This document shows positions 19,568 through 32,122 of a stretch of DNA of 64,000 bases, piece after piece. The position numbers and the translations under genes are program-made. The number at the start of each line of letters is the position of its first letter. Position 1 is the stretch's first letter. The notes beneath the pieces were generated by a model, which saw nothing but the letters and a program-made list of their open reading frames with translations, had not been told where the DNA came from and did not search any database. The stretch is from assembly GCA_964350145.1 (NCBI GenBank), contig CAYGJL010000010.1, forward strand, positions 13,284 through 77,283. Direction: 5' to 3'. Source of the stretch: JACDCY01 sp964350145. Lineage in GTDB: Bacteria > Gemmatimonadota > Gemmatimonadetes > Gemmatimonadales > Gemmatimonadaceae.

Positions 19568-19594
19568 AGCGGCGCCGATGTTCGGCGCCGCTTT
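19568..19594 (+). terminator. Intrinsic terminator after htrA
   Basis: A perfect 10-bp GC-rich stem (AGCGGCGCCG with CGGCGCCGCT) around a 5-base loop, followed by TT and a pyrimidine-rich stretch. It lies between htrA and tRNA-Leu. Confidence 0.75.
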
Positions 19595-19621
19595 CGCTTG
19601 GCGGGTGTATTTTCCGGACAC

Positions 19622-19703
19622 GCGGAAGTGGCGGAATTGGTAGACGCGCTGGACTTAGGATCCAGTGGGGAAACCCGTGGGGGTTCGAGTCCCCCCTTTC
19701 GCA
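19622..19703 (+). tRNA. tRNA-Leu (anticodon UAG)
   Basis: The acceptor stem GCGGAAG pairs with CTTTCGC (one G-U), with discriminator A at 19703. The D loop (TTGGTAGACG), the anticodon loop with TAG, a long class II variable arm (TGGGGAAACCCGT) and the T loop GTTCGAGTC are all present. The long variable arm and the anticodon agree on leucine (CUA and related codons). The CCA end is not encoded. Confidence 0.95.
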
Positions 19704-19769
19704 CTACTCTTCAGCATCGGCTTGTTTGAGATAACGCCCTGGGACGACAGCCCACTGGGATGCTGACGC

Positions 19770-20006
19770 GGAATCCAAGCTGTTAGCGGTGAGTGGACCA
19801 ATCAGTGGTCAGCTCGGAAGTGATACCTGCGGACTGCCAAGTATTGAGTAAGGTGGCGCGACAGGAAACTCTACTCACGACTGTGGCAGGTGCGGCTTCT
19901 CGAAGGCCGCTGTCCGCATGAGTGCCGCAGCCGAGCGGGCGAAAGTCCCGCCGGTACTTCCTGCTTGCCACTGATTAGTCCACTCGCTGCTAACAGCTTG
20001 GATTCC
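19770..20006 (+). repeat. 237-bp element with 39-bp inverted ends (MITE-like or structured RNA)
   Basis: This fills most of the 366-base space between tRNA-Leu and tig, where no convincing gene is present. The left arm 19770-19808 and right arm 19968-20006 are inverted repeats matching at 36 of 39 positions. Read as + strand RNA, two of the three mismatches become G-U pairs and only one (C-A) remains unpaired. The 159-base centre contains smaller hairpins, for example CGGGC/GTCCCG around 19936-19949. It could be a non-autonomous mobile element or a structured leader RNA for the tig operon. I recognise no known RNA family. Confidence 0.6.
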
Positions 20007-20069
20007 CCATAAGAATCCCTGTAGCCACGCCGCAGCCTGTTGTCTGCCCCCTCCAATTAACTTTCCCAG

Positions 20070-21311
20070 ATGGAGTTTACCGCCAAAGAATCCACCGGAG
20101 TTGACCGCCGCATTCAGGTCTCCGTTCCGGTCGAAACCGTGAAGCAGGCCGAAGAAAAGGCCGCCCGCCGCTACGCCACCAAGGTGCGCATGCCGGGCTT
20201 CCGCCAGGGCAAGGCGCCGCCGGCGATGATCCAGAAGAAGTTCGGCAAGGAGATCCGGCAGGAAGCGCTCGAATCGCTCGTGCGCGACGCCTACGAAGAG
20301 GTCGTCGTCAAGGGGGATCTCAAGATCGCGTCGCAGCCGCACATCCACGACGTCAATTTCGAGGAAGGCAAGCCGCTGACCTTCGAGCTGCACGTCGAAG
20401 TCCGGCCCACGCTCGAGCTCGCGCGCACCAGCGGCTTCAAGATCACGCGTCCGAAAGTGGAAATCACCGATACGCAGCTCGCCGAGCAGCTCGAGCAAGT
20501 CCGCGACGAGAAGGCCACGTGGGCTCCGGTCGAGGAGAAGCCCGCTGTTGGTGACAGGGTGCGCGTAACGCTCGCCACCAAGGAAGAATCCGGCGAGTTC
20601 GCCGAGCCGCAGGAGTACCCGGTGGAGCTTGGCGGTGGCCAGGCGATCGCCGGCATCGAAGACCTGATCATGCAGCTCGCGCCGGGCGCGACGGTCGAGC
20701 GCCCCGTGCAGTGGCCCGACGACTTCCCCGACGAGACGCAGCGCGGCAAGACGAAAGCGGTCCGCGTCACACTGCACGAGGTGAAGCGCAAGTCCGCGCC
20801 GGAGCTGGACGACGCGTTCGCGCGCGAGGTCGGCGACTTCGACTCGCTCGACGCGCTGAAGCAGGCGGTGCGCTCCGATCTCGAGCGCCACGCCGAGCGC
20901 GAGGCCGATAGCCTGGTCCGCCACAGCCTCCTCCGCGAGATCATCTCGGCGAACCCGTTCGAGGTGCCGAAGAGCTGGGTGCGCAAGGTGTTGGACGGCT
21001 ACGCCGAAGCGTACCAGATCCCTGAGAGCGAGCGGGAGAAGTTCGCCGCGGAGTTCCTGCCGATCGCGGAACAGCAGGTGCGGCGCGATCTAGTCATCGA
21101 CACGCTCGCAGAGCGTGAGAACCTGACGGCCAGCGAGAAGGATATCGACGACCGGATCACGGAGCTCGCCGAAAAACGCGGCGCCAACCCGGGACAGGTG
21201 TATGCTTCACTCGAGAAGGCCGGCCGGCTCAAGGAGCTGGAGCGGAGCCTGACCGAAGACAAGGTGTTCAAGTGGCTGCTGGACCAGAACGAAGTTCAGA
21301 CCGATGCCTAA
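20070..21311 (+). CDS. tig: Trigger factor (ribosome-associated chaperone)
   Basis: Folds nascent chains at the ribosome exit. The 413-aa protein has three parts: the ribosome-binding N domain with a GFRQGKAPPAMIQKKFG segment matching the conserved GFRxGKxP signature, a central FKBP-like PPIase domain (about residues 155-240, VGDRVRVTLATKEESGEF), and the helical C-terminal domain. It is followed directly by clpP, clpX and lon, the common tig-clpP-clpX arrangement. The length is slightly short of E. coli Tig. Confidence 0.94.
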   Translation: MEFTAKESTGVDRRIQVSVPVETVKQAEEKAARRYATKVRMPGFRQGKAPPAMIQKKFGKEIRQEALESLVRDAYEEVVVKGDLKIASQPHIHDVNFEEGKPLTFELHVEVRPTLELARTSGFKITRPKVEITDTQLAEQLEQVRDEKATWAPVEEKPAVGDRVRVTLATKEESGEFAEPQEYPVELGGGQAIAGIEDLIMQLAPGATVERPVQWPDDFPDETQRGKTKAVRVTLHEVKRKSAPELDDAFAREVGDFDSLDALKQAVRSDLERHAEREADSLVRHSLLREIISANPFEVPKSWVRKVLDGYAEAYQIPESEREKFAAEFLPIAEQQVRRDLVIDTLAERENLTASEKDIDDRITELAEKRGANPGQVYASLEKAGRLKELERSLTEDKVFKWLLDQNEVQTDA

Positions 21312-21339
21312 AGCCGATACCGAGGAAGAAGAGCAAGAC

Positions 21340-21957
21340 ATGCCAACTATCTACACACCGTACGTAATCGAACGGTCGAGTCGCGGTGAGCGGACCTACG
21401 ACGTCTTCTCGCGGCTGCTCATGGACCGCATCGTCTTCATCGGCACGCCGATCAACGACGACGTCGCCAATATCGTGATCGCGCAGCTCCTGTTCCTGGA
21501 AGCTGACAACCCGGAGCGCGACATCCACCTCTACATCAACTCGCCCGGCGGGTCGGTGTCGTCGGGGATGGCGATCTACGACACGATCCAGTTCCTGAAG
21601 TCGCCGGTCAACACGAACTGCATGGGGCTCGCCGCGAGCATGGGCGCGTTCCTGCTGGCCGCGGGCCGTCCCGGCAAGCGCTCGGCGCTGCCGCACGCGC
21701 GCATCATGATCCACCAGCCGTCCGGCGGCGCGCAGGGCACGGCGGCCGACATCGAGATCATGGCGCGCGAGATCCTGTATCTCCGCTCGCAGATGAACAC
21801 GCTGTTCGCCAAGCACACCGGCAAGCCCGTGGAGCAGATCGAGCGCGACATGGACCGCGACCGGTTCATGTCGGCCGAGGAAGCGAAGGCCTACGGCGTG
21901 ATCGACAACGTGATCTCGCATCGGGGCGAGATCGAAGAGGCGATCAATAAGAAATAG
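21340..21957 (+). CDS. clpP: ATP-dependent Clp protease proteolytic subunit
   Basis: Serine peptidase that forms the ClpXP chamber. I prefer ATG 21340, with AGAG about 8 bases upstream, giving 205 aa beginning MPTIYTPYVIERSSRGER; an in-frame ATG at 21304 overlapping tig would add 12 acidic residues. Catalytic residues: Ser in GLAASMGAFLL, His in RIMIHQPSGG, Asp in MDRDRFMSAEEA. The stop codon lies at the border of a heptamer repeat. It is followed by clpX, its usual partner. Confidence 0.95.
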   Translation: MPTIYTPYVIERSSRGERTYDVFSRLLMDRIVFIGTPINDDVANIVIAQLLFLEADNPERDIHLYINSPGGSVSSGMAIYDTIQFLKSPVNTNCMGLAASMGAFLLAAGRPGKRSALPHARIMIHQPSGGAQGTAADIEIMAREILYLRSQMNTLFAKHTGKPVEQIERDMDRDRFMSAEEAKAYGVIDNVISHRGEIEEAINKK

Positions 21958-22049
21958 CTATTGGCTATTGGCTATTGGCTGTTGGCCAACGACCCCTTGT
22001 TCCCGTGTTCCGCCATGCCAAGAGCCAATAGCCAACAGCTAATAGCTCT
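21956..22049. repeat. Paired heptamer arrays (TTGGCTA and AGCCAAT, inverted) between clpP and clpX
   Basis: Tandem TTGGCTA units from 21956 to 21988 face inverted AGCCAAT-type units from 22018 to 22049, leaving about 30 bases between them, so the transcript could fold into a hairpin. The right array, reverse-complemented, closely resembles the 19536-19566 array after htrA. The remaining space to clpX (22050-22203) shows no gene. Confidence 0.8.
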
Positions 22050-22203
22050 CGTGTAAATGGCCCACAAAGCCTCAGCAACCAGTTAAGTTTGTTAATCGGT
22101 ACACAAGCTGCACCGCGGCACATTGTTCTTGACCGTTCCGAGAGTCGCCATTAACTCTCAAATGGAGCTGTCTAAAGCGTAAAACGTCTGGCGCCGAGCG
22201 CTC

Positions 22204-23448
<1,245 letters not shown>

Positions 23449-23488
23449 CCCCGCCCGCTCCGCTCGCCGGGGCGGCAAGCCGCCACAC

Positions 23489-25924
<2,436 letters not shown>

Positions 25925-25927
25925 CCC

Positions 25928-26560
25928 TTGACCTCGCCTTCCGCCGACCCGCTCGTAATACGCAGCATCGAGTTCCTCGGCGGGCTGGCGAGCGTGGGTG
26001 GATGGCGGCCAGAGATCACGGTCCCCGAAGTCGCGTTCGCCGGCCGGTCGAACGTCGGAAAGTCGTCGCTGCTCAACGCGCTGGTCCGCAGGAAAGCGTT
26101 CGCGCGCGTCAGCCGCACCCCAGGCCGAACCCGCGAGATCAATTTTTTTCTGGTGAACGACAGCTTCGTCTTCACCGATCTTCCCGGCTACGGCTACGCC
26201 CGCGTCTCCAAGACGCAGCGCGCCGGATGGGAGCCGCTGATCGAGAGCTACCTGCGCGGCACGAAGCAGCTGCGCGGCATCGTGCAGATCTATGACAGCC
26301 GGCGCGACCTCTCGCCCGAGGACCGCACGATGCTCGGATTCCTTGCGGAAACCGGCGTTCCTGCGATCTTCGTTGCGACCAAGGTGGACAAGTTCACGAA
26401 GCGCGCGGCCGCCGAGCGAATCGCCGAGATCGAGCGGCAGCTCGGCTTCGAGGGAGCGGAGGTGATCCCGTTCAGCGCCGTCACCGGCGAGGGGCGCGAC
26501 GAAGTCGCGACCGCGATCGATCAGCTGCTCAGCGAACCCGGCGGGGGCGATGAGAGTTAG
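25928..26560 (+). CDS. engB: Ribosome biogenesis GTPase EngB (YsxC/YihA)
   Basis: GTPase needed for large-subunit assembly. G motifs: G1 AGRSNVGKSSLLNAL, G2 TPGRTREINFF, G3 DLPGYGYA, G4 ATKVDK, G5 FSAVTGEG. 210 aa from TTG 25928, three bases after the lon stop; no better start is visible before the conserved FLGGLAS segment. The end overlaps the next gene by 11 bases. Confidence 0.94.
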   Translation: MTSPSADPLVIRSIEFLGGLASVGGWRPEITVPEVAFAGRSNVGKSSLLNALVRRKAFARVSRTPGRTREINFFLVNDSFVFTDLPGYGYARVSKTQRAGWEPLIESYLRGTKQLRGIVQIYDSRRDLSPEDRTMLGFLAETGVPAIFVATKVDKFTKRAAAERIAEIERQLGFEGAEVIPFSAVTGEGRDEVATAIDQLLSEPGGGDES

Positions 26561-27200
26561 GAATTCACTCTGGATATTGACGGTTTCCTTTGCAACGTCG
26601 TGCGCGCCAGCGCAGCCGACCGGTGGCGTCGCTCCACCCGTGTCGTCGTCGGCGCACGACACCACCGGGATGGACCTCGTTCCCGCGGGCTTCGGCACGG
26701 TGCGGCAGGACGAAGTGGCGATCCGCCTGCAGCCGTTGGGACTGGTGGTACGACTTCTGCCGCTGGACGAAGGCCTGATCCGCCTGCTGACGCCGGACTC
26801 GTATCGCGCTCTCCGCGATCTGCAGCAGAGCGCGAGTCGGCGCGTCGCCGAGCTGTCGCAACGCTTCGGCGCGCGGCAGCTGTCGCTCTGGCTCGTGTCG
26901 TTCTACGGAGTGGAGCCGGACATCAGGTTCAGCCCAATGGACCTGATCATCACGAGCACGGGCCGCGACTTCCGCCCCGTTGATGTGATCGCGCTGAGCT
27001 CGGGCTTCGGTGAGCAGCGCCTCAAGCAGCGGGAAACGCAGAGCGCGATCTTCGTCTTCGACGGGGAGATCGATCTCGATCAGCCGCTCATCGTGCGGTT
27101 CCTCAACGAGCAGAACGCGTTCTGGGAGCAGGCGCTGCCCCGCATTGAGCGGGAGAGAGCGTTGGTTAGGGTTAGATCGCTGCGCGCGCCTACTCCATGA
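26550..27200 (+). CDS. Lipoprotein of unknown function
   Basis: A 216-aa protein with a short lipoprotein signal: MRVRNSLWILTVSFATSC, where the Cys of ATSC would be lipidated. The rest is a compact domain with alternating strands (EVAIRLQPLGLVVRLLPLDE) and helices (LRDLQQSASRRVAELSQRFG). No known family recognised. It overlaps engB by 11 bases and the aminotransferase by ATGA, so it is co-translated with housekeeping genes. Confidence 0.6.
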   Translation: MRVRNSLWILTVSFATSCAPAQPTGGVAPPVSSSAHDTTGMDLVPAGFGTVRQDEVAIRLQPLGLVVRLLPLDEGLIRLLTPDSYRALRDLQQSASRRVAELSQRFGARQLSLWLVSFYGVEPDIRFSPMDLIITSTGRDFRPVDVIALSSGFGEQRLKQRETQSAIFVFDGEIDLDQPLIVRFLNEQNAFWEQALPRIERERALVRVRSLRAPTP

Positions 27201-28531
27201 CGAGGCACGATTCGATGACGGTCGTCGAAAGCCAAGTAACTGCCGCCCCCGACTTCGGTGATCAGTCGCGTCTTGCCGAATCTTTGTCCGAGCTGGCGCG
27301 GGGAATGCACCTCTCGGGAATTCTCCGCACGGCCAATCAGGTGCGCGAGCTGCGCGCGGCCGGGACCGAGGTGCTCGATTTCAGCATCGGTGACTTCAGC
27401 CCCAGGTACTTCCCGATTCCCGGGAAGCTGCTGCGCGGGGTGGAGAAAGCACTCGAGTCCGGCATCACCAACTATCCTCCGCCGCCGGGGCTTCCCGCGC
27501 TGCGCAATGCGGTGAGCGGTTACGTCGAGCGGTGCTCGGGCGTGCGCTATCCCATGGAGTCGGTCCTCATCACCTGCGGCGGACGGCCGGTGCTGTACGC
27601 TGTCTACCGCACGGTGATCGAGCCGGGCGACACCGTCGTGTACTCCGTGCCGTCGTGGAACAACGACTCGTACGCGTGGCTGTCGGGCGCCAACGCCATC
27701 GAGATCGAGGCGCTGAGCGAGAACGGCTTTCAGCCGACGCTCGCCGAGCTCGAGCCGCACCTGCGATCCGCGAGGATGATCTGCCTCTGCTCGCCGGGAA
27801 ACCCGACGGGCACGGCGATGGATCCCGACACGTTCAGGGCCATTCTCGAGGCGATCGTGGAGGAGAACCGGCGGCGGGAGCTGCAAGCCGACGAGCGGCC
27901 GCTGTTCCTGCTGTACGACCAGATCTATAGCTCGATCCGGGTCAAGGACAACAAGCACCGTTACGCGCTTGCGCTGGTGCCGGAATCCGCGCCCTACGTG
28001 CTGACGATGGACGGAGCGTCGAAGGCGTTCTCGGCCACGGGGCTCAGGGTCGGCTGGCTGCTCGCGCCGCCGGCGGTCGTGAAGAAAGTCGGCGAGCTCG
28101 TGTCGCACATGGGCGCGTGGGCGCCGCACGCGGAGCAGGTGGGCGTCACGGAGCTGCTGAACGATCCGGACGCGATCGCCGGGTACCGCGAGACGATGGA
28201 CGCGGCGGTGCACGAGCGGCTCGACGCGCTCCACCGCGGCTTCGCCGCGATGCGAGATGAAGGCCTCCCCGTGGACGTGCTGTGCCCCGACGGATCCATC
28301 TACGTGTCGCTGCAGCTCCAGCTCAGGGGAAAGCGGGTGGGCGGCCGTGTTCTGGAGGACAACGAAGCGATCCGATCACTCGTGCTCGAGCAGTCGGGCG
28401 TCGCGCTGGTGCCATTCCAAGCGTTCGGGCTCATGCGCGAGACCGGCTGGTTTCGATTGAGCGTCGGCGCCGTTTCAATGGAGGAGATCGCGGAAGCGTT
28501 GGCCCGGATCCGTGCGCTGGTCTCCCGGTAG
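27197..28531 (+). CDS. PLP-dependent aminotransferase, class I/II
   Basis: The 444-aa protein shows the fold-type I layout: an N-terminal LRAAGTEVLDFSIGDFSP segment, TNYPPPPGLPALRNAV, the cofactor region CSPGNPTGTAMD, the Asp/Tyr site LFLLYDQIYSSI and the PLP lysine in DGASKAFSATGLRVGW. Substrate cannot be told from sequence by eye; AspC-like aspartate or aromatic transamination is possible. The first ~35 residues before LRTANQVRELR are an unusual extension, and the second ATG at 27215 is an alternative start. Confidence 0.85.
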   Translation: MTRHDSMTVVESQVTAAPDFGDQSRLAESLSELARGMHLSGILRTANQVRELRAAGTEVLDFSIGDFSPRYFPIPGKLLRGVEKALESGITNYPPPPGLPALRNAVSGYVERCSGVRYPMESVLITCGGRPVLYAVYRTVIEPGDTVVYSVPSWNNDSYAWLSGANAIEIEALSENGFQPTLAELEPHLRSARMICLCSPGNPTGTAMDPDTFRAILEAIVEENRRRELQADERPLFLLYDQIYSSIRVKDNKHRYALALVPESAPYVLTMDGASKAFSATGLRVGWLLAPPAVVKKVGELVSHMGAWAPHAEQVGVTELLNDPDAIAGYRETMDAAVHERLDALHRGFAAMRDEGLPVDVLCPDGSIYVSLQLQLRGKRVGGRVLEDNEAIRSLVLEQSGVALVPFQAFGLMRETGWFRLSVGAVSMEEIAEALARIRALVSR

Positions 28532-28555
28532 TCTTCCACCAGGACGTTCATACCC

Positions 28556-29386
28556 ATGGCAATACTTCCGCTAAGAAAGATCTCCGACCGCCCAAATTCC
28601 TCCCTCGCGTCGGCGTGGCTGGACCAGATCGACGCTGCCCTCACCGACGGCACCACCGACCGCGCGATCCTCTGCCGCGATACGCTGTGCGAGATCACGT
28701 ACCCCGAATACGCGACCGACTGGGAGAGCGCGGTCGAGGATCGTTCGCTGCCACCCGGTACGCGCCTCGCCCTCTCGGCGCTCGACCCGCGCAACGTCAC
28801 GCTGGAGCCCGAGTACTACGCCGAGTGCGACGACACGAGGTTTCAGAAAGTGAAGCCGCTGCTGTGGCTGTGGTATTCATTCGATCGTACGGCGTTGGGC
28901 GGACAGAACGTCGAGCTCGGCGTGCAGCTTCGCCGGCTGCTGGCGCCGCACATCTTCAAGCGCTGCGGCGAGAACTTCAAGGCATTCCAGCACGTGGAGT
29001 TCTCCTTCGGCTATAACATGGACGTCGGAGACAACGTCGTGGTGCACCGGCACGTGCTGCTGGACGACCGCGGCGGGATCGTGATCGCGAATGGCGCCTC
29101 CATCGCGGACTACGCCAACATTTACAGCCACACGCACAGCATCGTGGACCAGAAGGACGTAACGAACGCGATGACGACGCTGAGCGAGGGAGCGCGAATC
29201 ACCTATCACGCAACGGTGCTCGCCGGCGTGCACGTGGGGGAGCACGCGATGGTCGGCGCGGTTGCGGTCGCGACCAAGGACGTTCGGCCGTATCACGTCA
29301 ACGTCGGAATCCCCGCCAAGAGCGTGCGCGTCAAGCCGAACGCCCCGGAGAACACGCAGCAGTTCACGACGGTCAAGCGGCAGTGA
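28556..29386 (+). CDS. Hexapeptide-repeat acyltransferase (LbH fold)
   Basis: The 276-aa protein has a helical N-terminal half (residues ~1-130) and a left-handed beta-helix C-terminal half with hexapeptide turns (MDVGDNVVVHRHVLLDDRGG, IADYANIYSHTHS, GVHVGEHAMVGAVAVATKDV). The catalytic-type His is probably in YSHTHS, as in maltose or galactoside O-acetyltransferases. It ends with the typical VGIPAKSVR segment. The acceptor is unknown; no sugar-biosynthesis genes are adjacent. Confidence 0.8.
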   Translation: MAILPLRKISDRPNSSLASAWLDQIDAALTDGTTDRAILCRDTLCEITYPEYATDWESAVEDRSLPPGTRLALSALDPRNVTLEPEYYAECDDTRFQKVKPLLWLWYSFDRTALGGQNVELGVQLRRLLAPHIFKRCGENFKAFQHVEFSFGYNMDVGDNVVVHRHVLLDDRGGIVIANGASIADYANIYSHTHSIVDQKDVTNAMTTLSEGARITYHATVLAGVHVGEHAMVGAVAVATKDVRPYHVNVGIPAKSVRVKPNAPENTQQFTTVKRQ

Positions 29387-29422
29387 CGCCGGGGCCCGAC
29401 TCACACTTCAGGGAGAGCTACG

Positions 29423-30001
29423 ATGGGTGAATTCGCTACCCCCAGTGAGGAGCTGAAGCAGGAGCACCGACTTATCGAGCGAGTGCTGGATGCGCTCGAG
29501 ACCGCCGCGGGACATCTGGAGGCCGGGCATTCCGTGCCGCCGGAGTTCTTTCTCGATGCCGCCGATTTCATCGCAGGCTTCGCCGACGGGTGTCATCACA
29601 GGAAGGAGGAAGGCGTGCTTTTCGGCGCGATGGTAGAGAGCGGCCTGCCCCGCCCCGAGGAGCCCCCGCTGGAGATTTTTCTCGACGAGCACGTGGAGGG
29701 CCGCGCCCTCACACGCGCCATGCGCGATGCCGCGCGGCAGCTGCAGGGCGGCGACGCCGGCGCGCGCGCCACGCTCGTATCGAGCGTGAATCGCTACGTC
29801 GCGCTGCTTCGCGATCACATCGTCAGGGAAGACGACATGCTCTTCCCGATGGCGGACGAGATGCTTTCAGCCGAGCAGCAGCGGAGCGTACTGCGGGACT
29901 TCGAGCGAATCGAGCGGGAGGATGTCGGGGCTGAGGCCCACGCCAACTTCCGAGCGCTCGCCGAACGACTCGAGCGCGAGGCGGCGGCGATGACGCCTTA
30001 G
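29423..30001 (+). CDS. Hemerythrin-like (HHE) cation-binding protein
   Basis: A 192-aa four-helix protein with His/Glu ligands spaced as in the HHE family: KQEHRLIERVLD on helix 1, HHRKEEGVLF on helix 2, LDEHVEGR on helix 3 and LRDHIVREDDMLFPMAD on helix 4. Such proteins bind a di-iron site and sense or scavenge oxygen or NO. A good GGAGAG ribosome site precedes the ATG. It is convergent with the two-component cluster, 30 bases away. Confidence 0.87.
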   Translation: MGEFATPSEELKQEHRLIERVLDALETAAGHLEAGHSVPPEFFLDAADFIAGFADGCHHRKEEGVLFGAMVESGLPRPEEPPLEIFLDEHVEGRALTRAMRDAARQLQGGDAGARATLVSSVNRYVALLRDHIVREDDMLFPMADEMLSAEQQRSVLRDFERIEREDVGAEAHANFRALAERLEREAAAMTP

Positions 30002-30031
30002 GCTGGGTCCAGCCGTGCCGGGCCGATTCTT

Positions 30032-31987
30032 TCACTCGGCATCGAGAACCTCCCGTACCTTGCTGCCCAACGACTCGGCCGTGAACGGCTTCTCCAGGAA
30101 TACGGCCCGCTGTTCCACCAGGTCGTGCAGGATGGCCACGTCGCCCGTGTAGCCCGAGACGAAGAGCACCTTCAGGTTCGGCTTCAGTGCGCGGACACTA
30201 TCGGCCAGGTCTCGTCCGTTCATGCTGTCCGCGAGAACGACGTCGGTCAGAAGGAGTTGCACGGGCTCACGTCCTTCTTCGATCACCTGCAGCGCCTCTT
30301 TGCCGCCGCTCGTGCTCACCACGCGGTATCCCTGTGCCTCGAGTATCCGCGCGGTCACGCGGCGCACAGCCTCATCATCCTCCACCAGGAGGATTGTTTC
30401 CATGCCGCGCACAGACGTTTCCTTGGGACGGCGCGCGGCCGGCGCCGCGGCCTCGTGACGCCGCGGCAAGTAGAGCTTCATGGTGGTGCCGAGTCCCATT
30501 TCGCTGTACGCCGCGATGTGGCCGCCGGCCTCCTTCACGATCCCGTAGCACGTCGCGAGTCCCAGCCCAGTCCCTTTGCCGAGCGGTTTCGTCGTCAAGA
30601 ACGGCTCGAAAAGGTGTGCCTTCACCTCCTCGCTCATGCCGGTGCCCGAGTCGCTCACCGAAAGCATGACATATTCGCCGGGGGGAACGTCAGGGGCCGT
30701 TCGCGGGTATGCTGCATCCAGGGCCACGTTTGCCGTCGCGATCGTGAGCGTTCCACCCTCAGGCATCGCGTCGCACGCATTGACCACCAGGTTCATGAGC
30801 GCCTGCTCGAGCTGCCCGCAGTCCATCTCCACCGTGCCAAGGTCGGGATCCGTTCGAGTGACGAACTCGATATGCTCGCCGACGAGCCGGCGCAACATCT
30901 TGTCCATCTCGACGACGAGATCGTTGGCGTTGAAGAGAGTTGGCCGCACCACCTGCCGTCTCGCGAACGCAAGCAGTTGGTGCGTAATCTCCGCGGCGCG
31001 GTCGCCGGCTCTCAGGACCTCCTCCAGCGACGGTCTAGTCGCGTGACCGACGGGCAGCTCCGAGATCGCGATTTCCGTCCAACCGATGATCACGGAGAGC
31101 AGGTTGTTGAAGTCGTGCGCCACGCCACCCGCAAGCCGGCCCACGGACTCCATCTTCTGGGCCTGAAACAACTGGGCCTGTAGCTGCTCTCGCTCCGTGA
31201 CGTCGCGCACGGCAGCGGCCACGACGAGGTGTCCATCGGACTCCAGCGGGCTGAGGCTGATCTCGACGGGGAATTCGCTTCCGTCTTTCCGGACACCGCA
31301 GAGGCTCGCGCGGTTGCCACTCATCGAACGCGGCACGACGTCCTCCAGGTAGCCCTCACGCAACGCAACGTGACCCTTCCGGGCCGACTGCGGGACCAGC
31401 AGCTCCACTGGCCGGCCCACCAACTCCTCCCGCGTCCAGCCAAACATCGATTTCGTCTGTGCATTCACCAGCAGGATTGTGCCTTGGCGGTCCGTGATCA
31501 CGATGGCGTCCGGCGCGGACTCGAAGAGATCCTCGAATCGCCGCTCGCTCATCCGGATGCGTTCCTCGCTTGCGTGCAGATCGTGCTCCGTGTGTCTGAG
31601 CTTACGACGCGCCTCGGCACCGCGAAGCTCCCGTTCCACGGCCGGGACAAAGCGTGCGAGCTTGCTCTTGACCATGAAGTCGTTCGCGCCAGCGCGGATC
31701 GCCTCGACCGCTACGTCTTCGCCAATGGTGCCTGAGACGATGATGAACGGCAGGTCGAGCTTCCGCTGCTTCACGATCTCGAGTGCCATGGGCGCGTTGA
31801 AACGAGGCATGGAGTAGTCGGAGATGACGATATCCCAGGGCTGTTTTGCCAGCGCGGCAGCCATAGCTTCCGGCGTATCCACGCGCTCGAACGTGACGTC
31901 GAACCCTCCCCGCGTCAGCTCCCGCACCACGAGCAGGGCGTCTTGTTCGACGTCCTCCGCCATCAGCACTCGCAGCAGCTTCCCCAT
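30032..31987 (-). CDS. Hybrid histidine kinase: receiver, PAS, kinase, receiver
   Basis: The 651-aa cytosolic protein has a receiver at the N-terminus (LLRVLMAEDVEQDALL; phospho-Asp in DIVISDYSMPRF), a PAS domain (~residues 150-270, FESAPDAIVITDRQGTILLV), a HisKA with His in GGVAHDFNNLLSVI, a HATPase (DSGTGM and GKGTGLGLATCYG) and a C-terminal receiver (TILLVEDDEAVRR; Asp in LLLTDVVL). The HDFNN form of the His box marks the NtrB-like hybrid group. No output regulator is adjacent; a decayed receiver fragment lies directly upstream. Confidence 0.9.
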   Translation of the reverse strand: MGKLLRVLMAEDVEQDALLVVRELTRGGFDVTFERVDTPEAMAAALAKQPWDIVISDYSMPRFNAPMALEIVKQRKLDLPFIIVSGTIGEDVAVEAIRAGANDFMVKSKLARFVPAVERELRGAEARRKLRHTEHDLHASEERIRMSERRFEDLFESAPDAIVITDRQGTILLVNAQTKSMFGWTREELVGRPVELLVPQSARKGHVALREGYLEDVVPRSMSGNRASLCGVRKDGSEFPVEISLSPLESDGHLVVAAAVRDVTEREQLQAQLFQAQKMESVGRLAGGVAHDFNNLLSVIIGWTEIAISELPVGHATRPSLEEVLRAGDRAAEITHQLLAFARRQVVRPTLFNANDLVVEMDKMLRRLVGEHIEFVTRTDPDLGTVEMDCGQLEQALMNLVVNACDAMPEGGTLTIATANVALDAAYPRTAPDVPPGEYVMLSVSDSGTGMSEEVKAHLFEPFLTTKPLGKGTGLGLATCYGIVKEAGGHIAAYSEMGLGTTMKLYLPRRHEAAAPAARRPKETSVRGMETILLVEDDEAVRRVTARILEAQGYRVVSTSGGKEALQVIEEGREPVQLLLTDVVLADSMNGRDLADSVRALKPNLKVLFVSGYTGDVAILHDLVEQRAVFLEKPFTAESLGSKVREVLDAE

Positions 31988-31990
31988 GAC

Positions 31991-32122
31991 CTACGGCTTC
32001 CCCGAAGACGGCAGCGCCGCCAGCTTCCGATTCGCGTGAGCACCTCGCGCGAACAGGTAGTCGGGCGCTTCGACGCCGTCGCGCGCGACGACGACCGGGT
32101 TTAGGATGTTGCTGTCGCTCAT
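31991..32122 (-). pseudogene. Decayed response-regulator fragment (43 codons)
   Basis: On the minus strand an ATG at 32122 (overlapping the upstream stop as ATGA) opens a 43-codon frame. It contains ILNPVVVARDGVEAPDYLFA, nearly identical to SNPVVVARDGVEALDYLFA of the intact regulator at 32628-33077, then jumps to SSGKP, matching that protein's last residues (PAGKP). The middle of the receiver, including the phospho-Asp, is deleted. It is a remnant of a duplicated receiver gene. Confidence 0.8.

Noticed and set aside
19770..20006. 6S RNA, SRP RNA, tmRNA or RNase P RNA
   Set aside because: The conserved cores (for example the SRP GGAAGNAGC loop or the RNase P GAAAGUCCGG box in context) are not present; a 39-bp closing helix is not typical of any of them.
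19622..20069. Integrated element using tRNA-Leu as attachment site
   Set aside because: No second copy of the tRNA 3' end and no integrase were found in the window.
30001..30031. Terminator between the hemerythrin gene and the hybrid kinase
   Set aside because: A short GGCTGG/CCAGCC palindrome exists but has only a 2-base loop and no T run; too weak to list.
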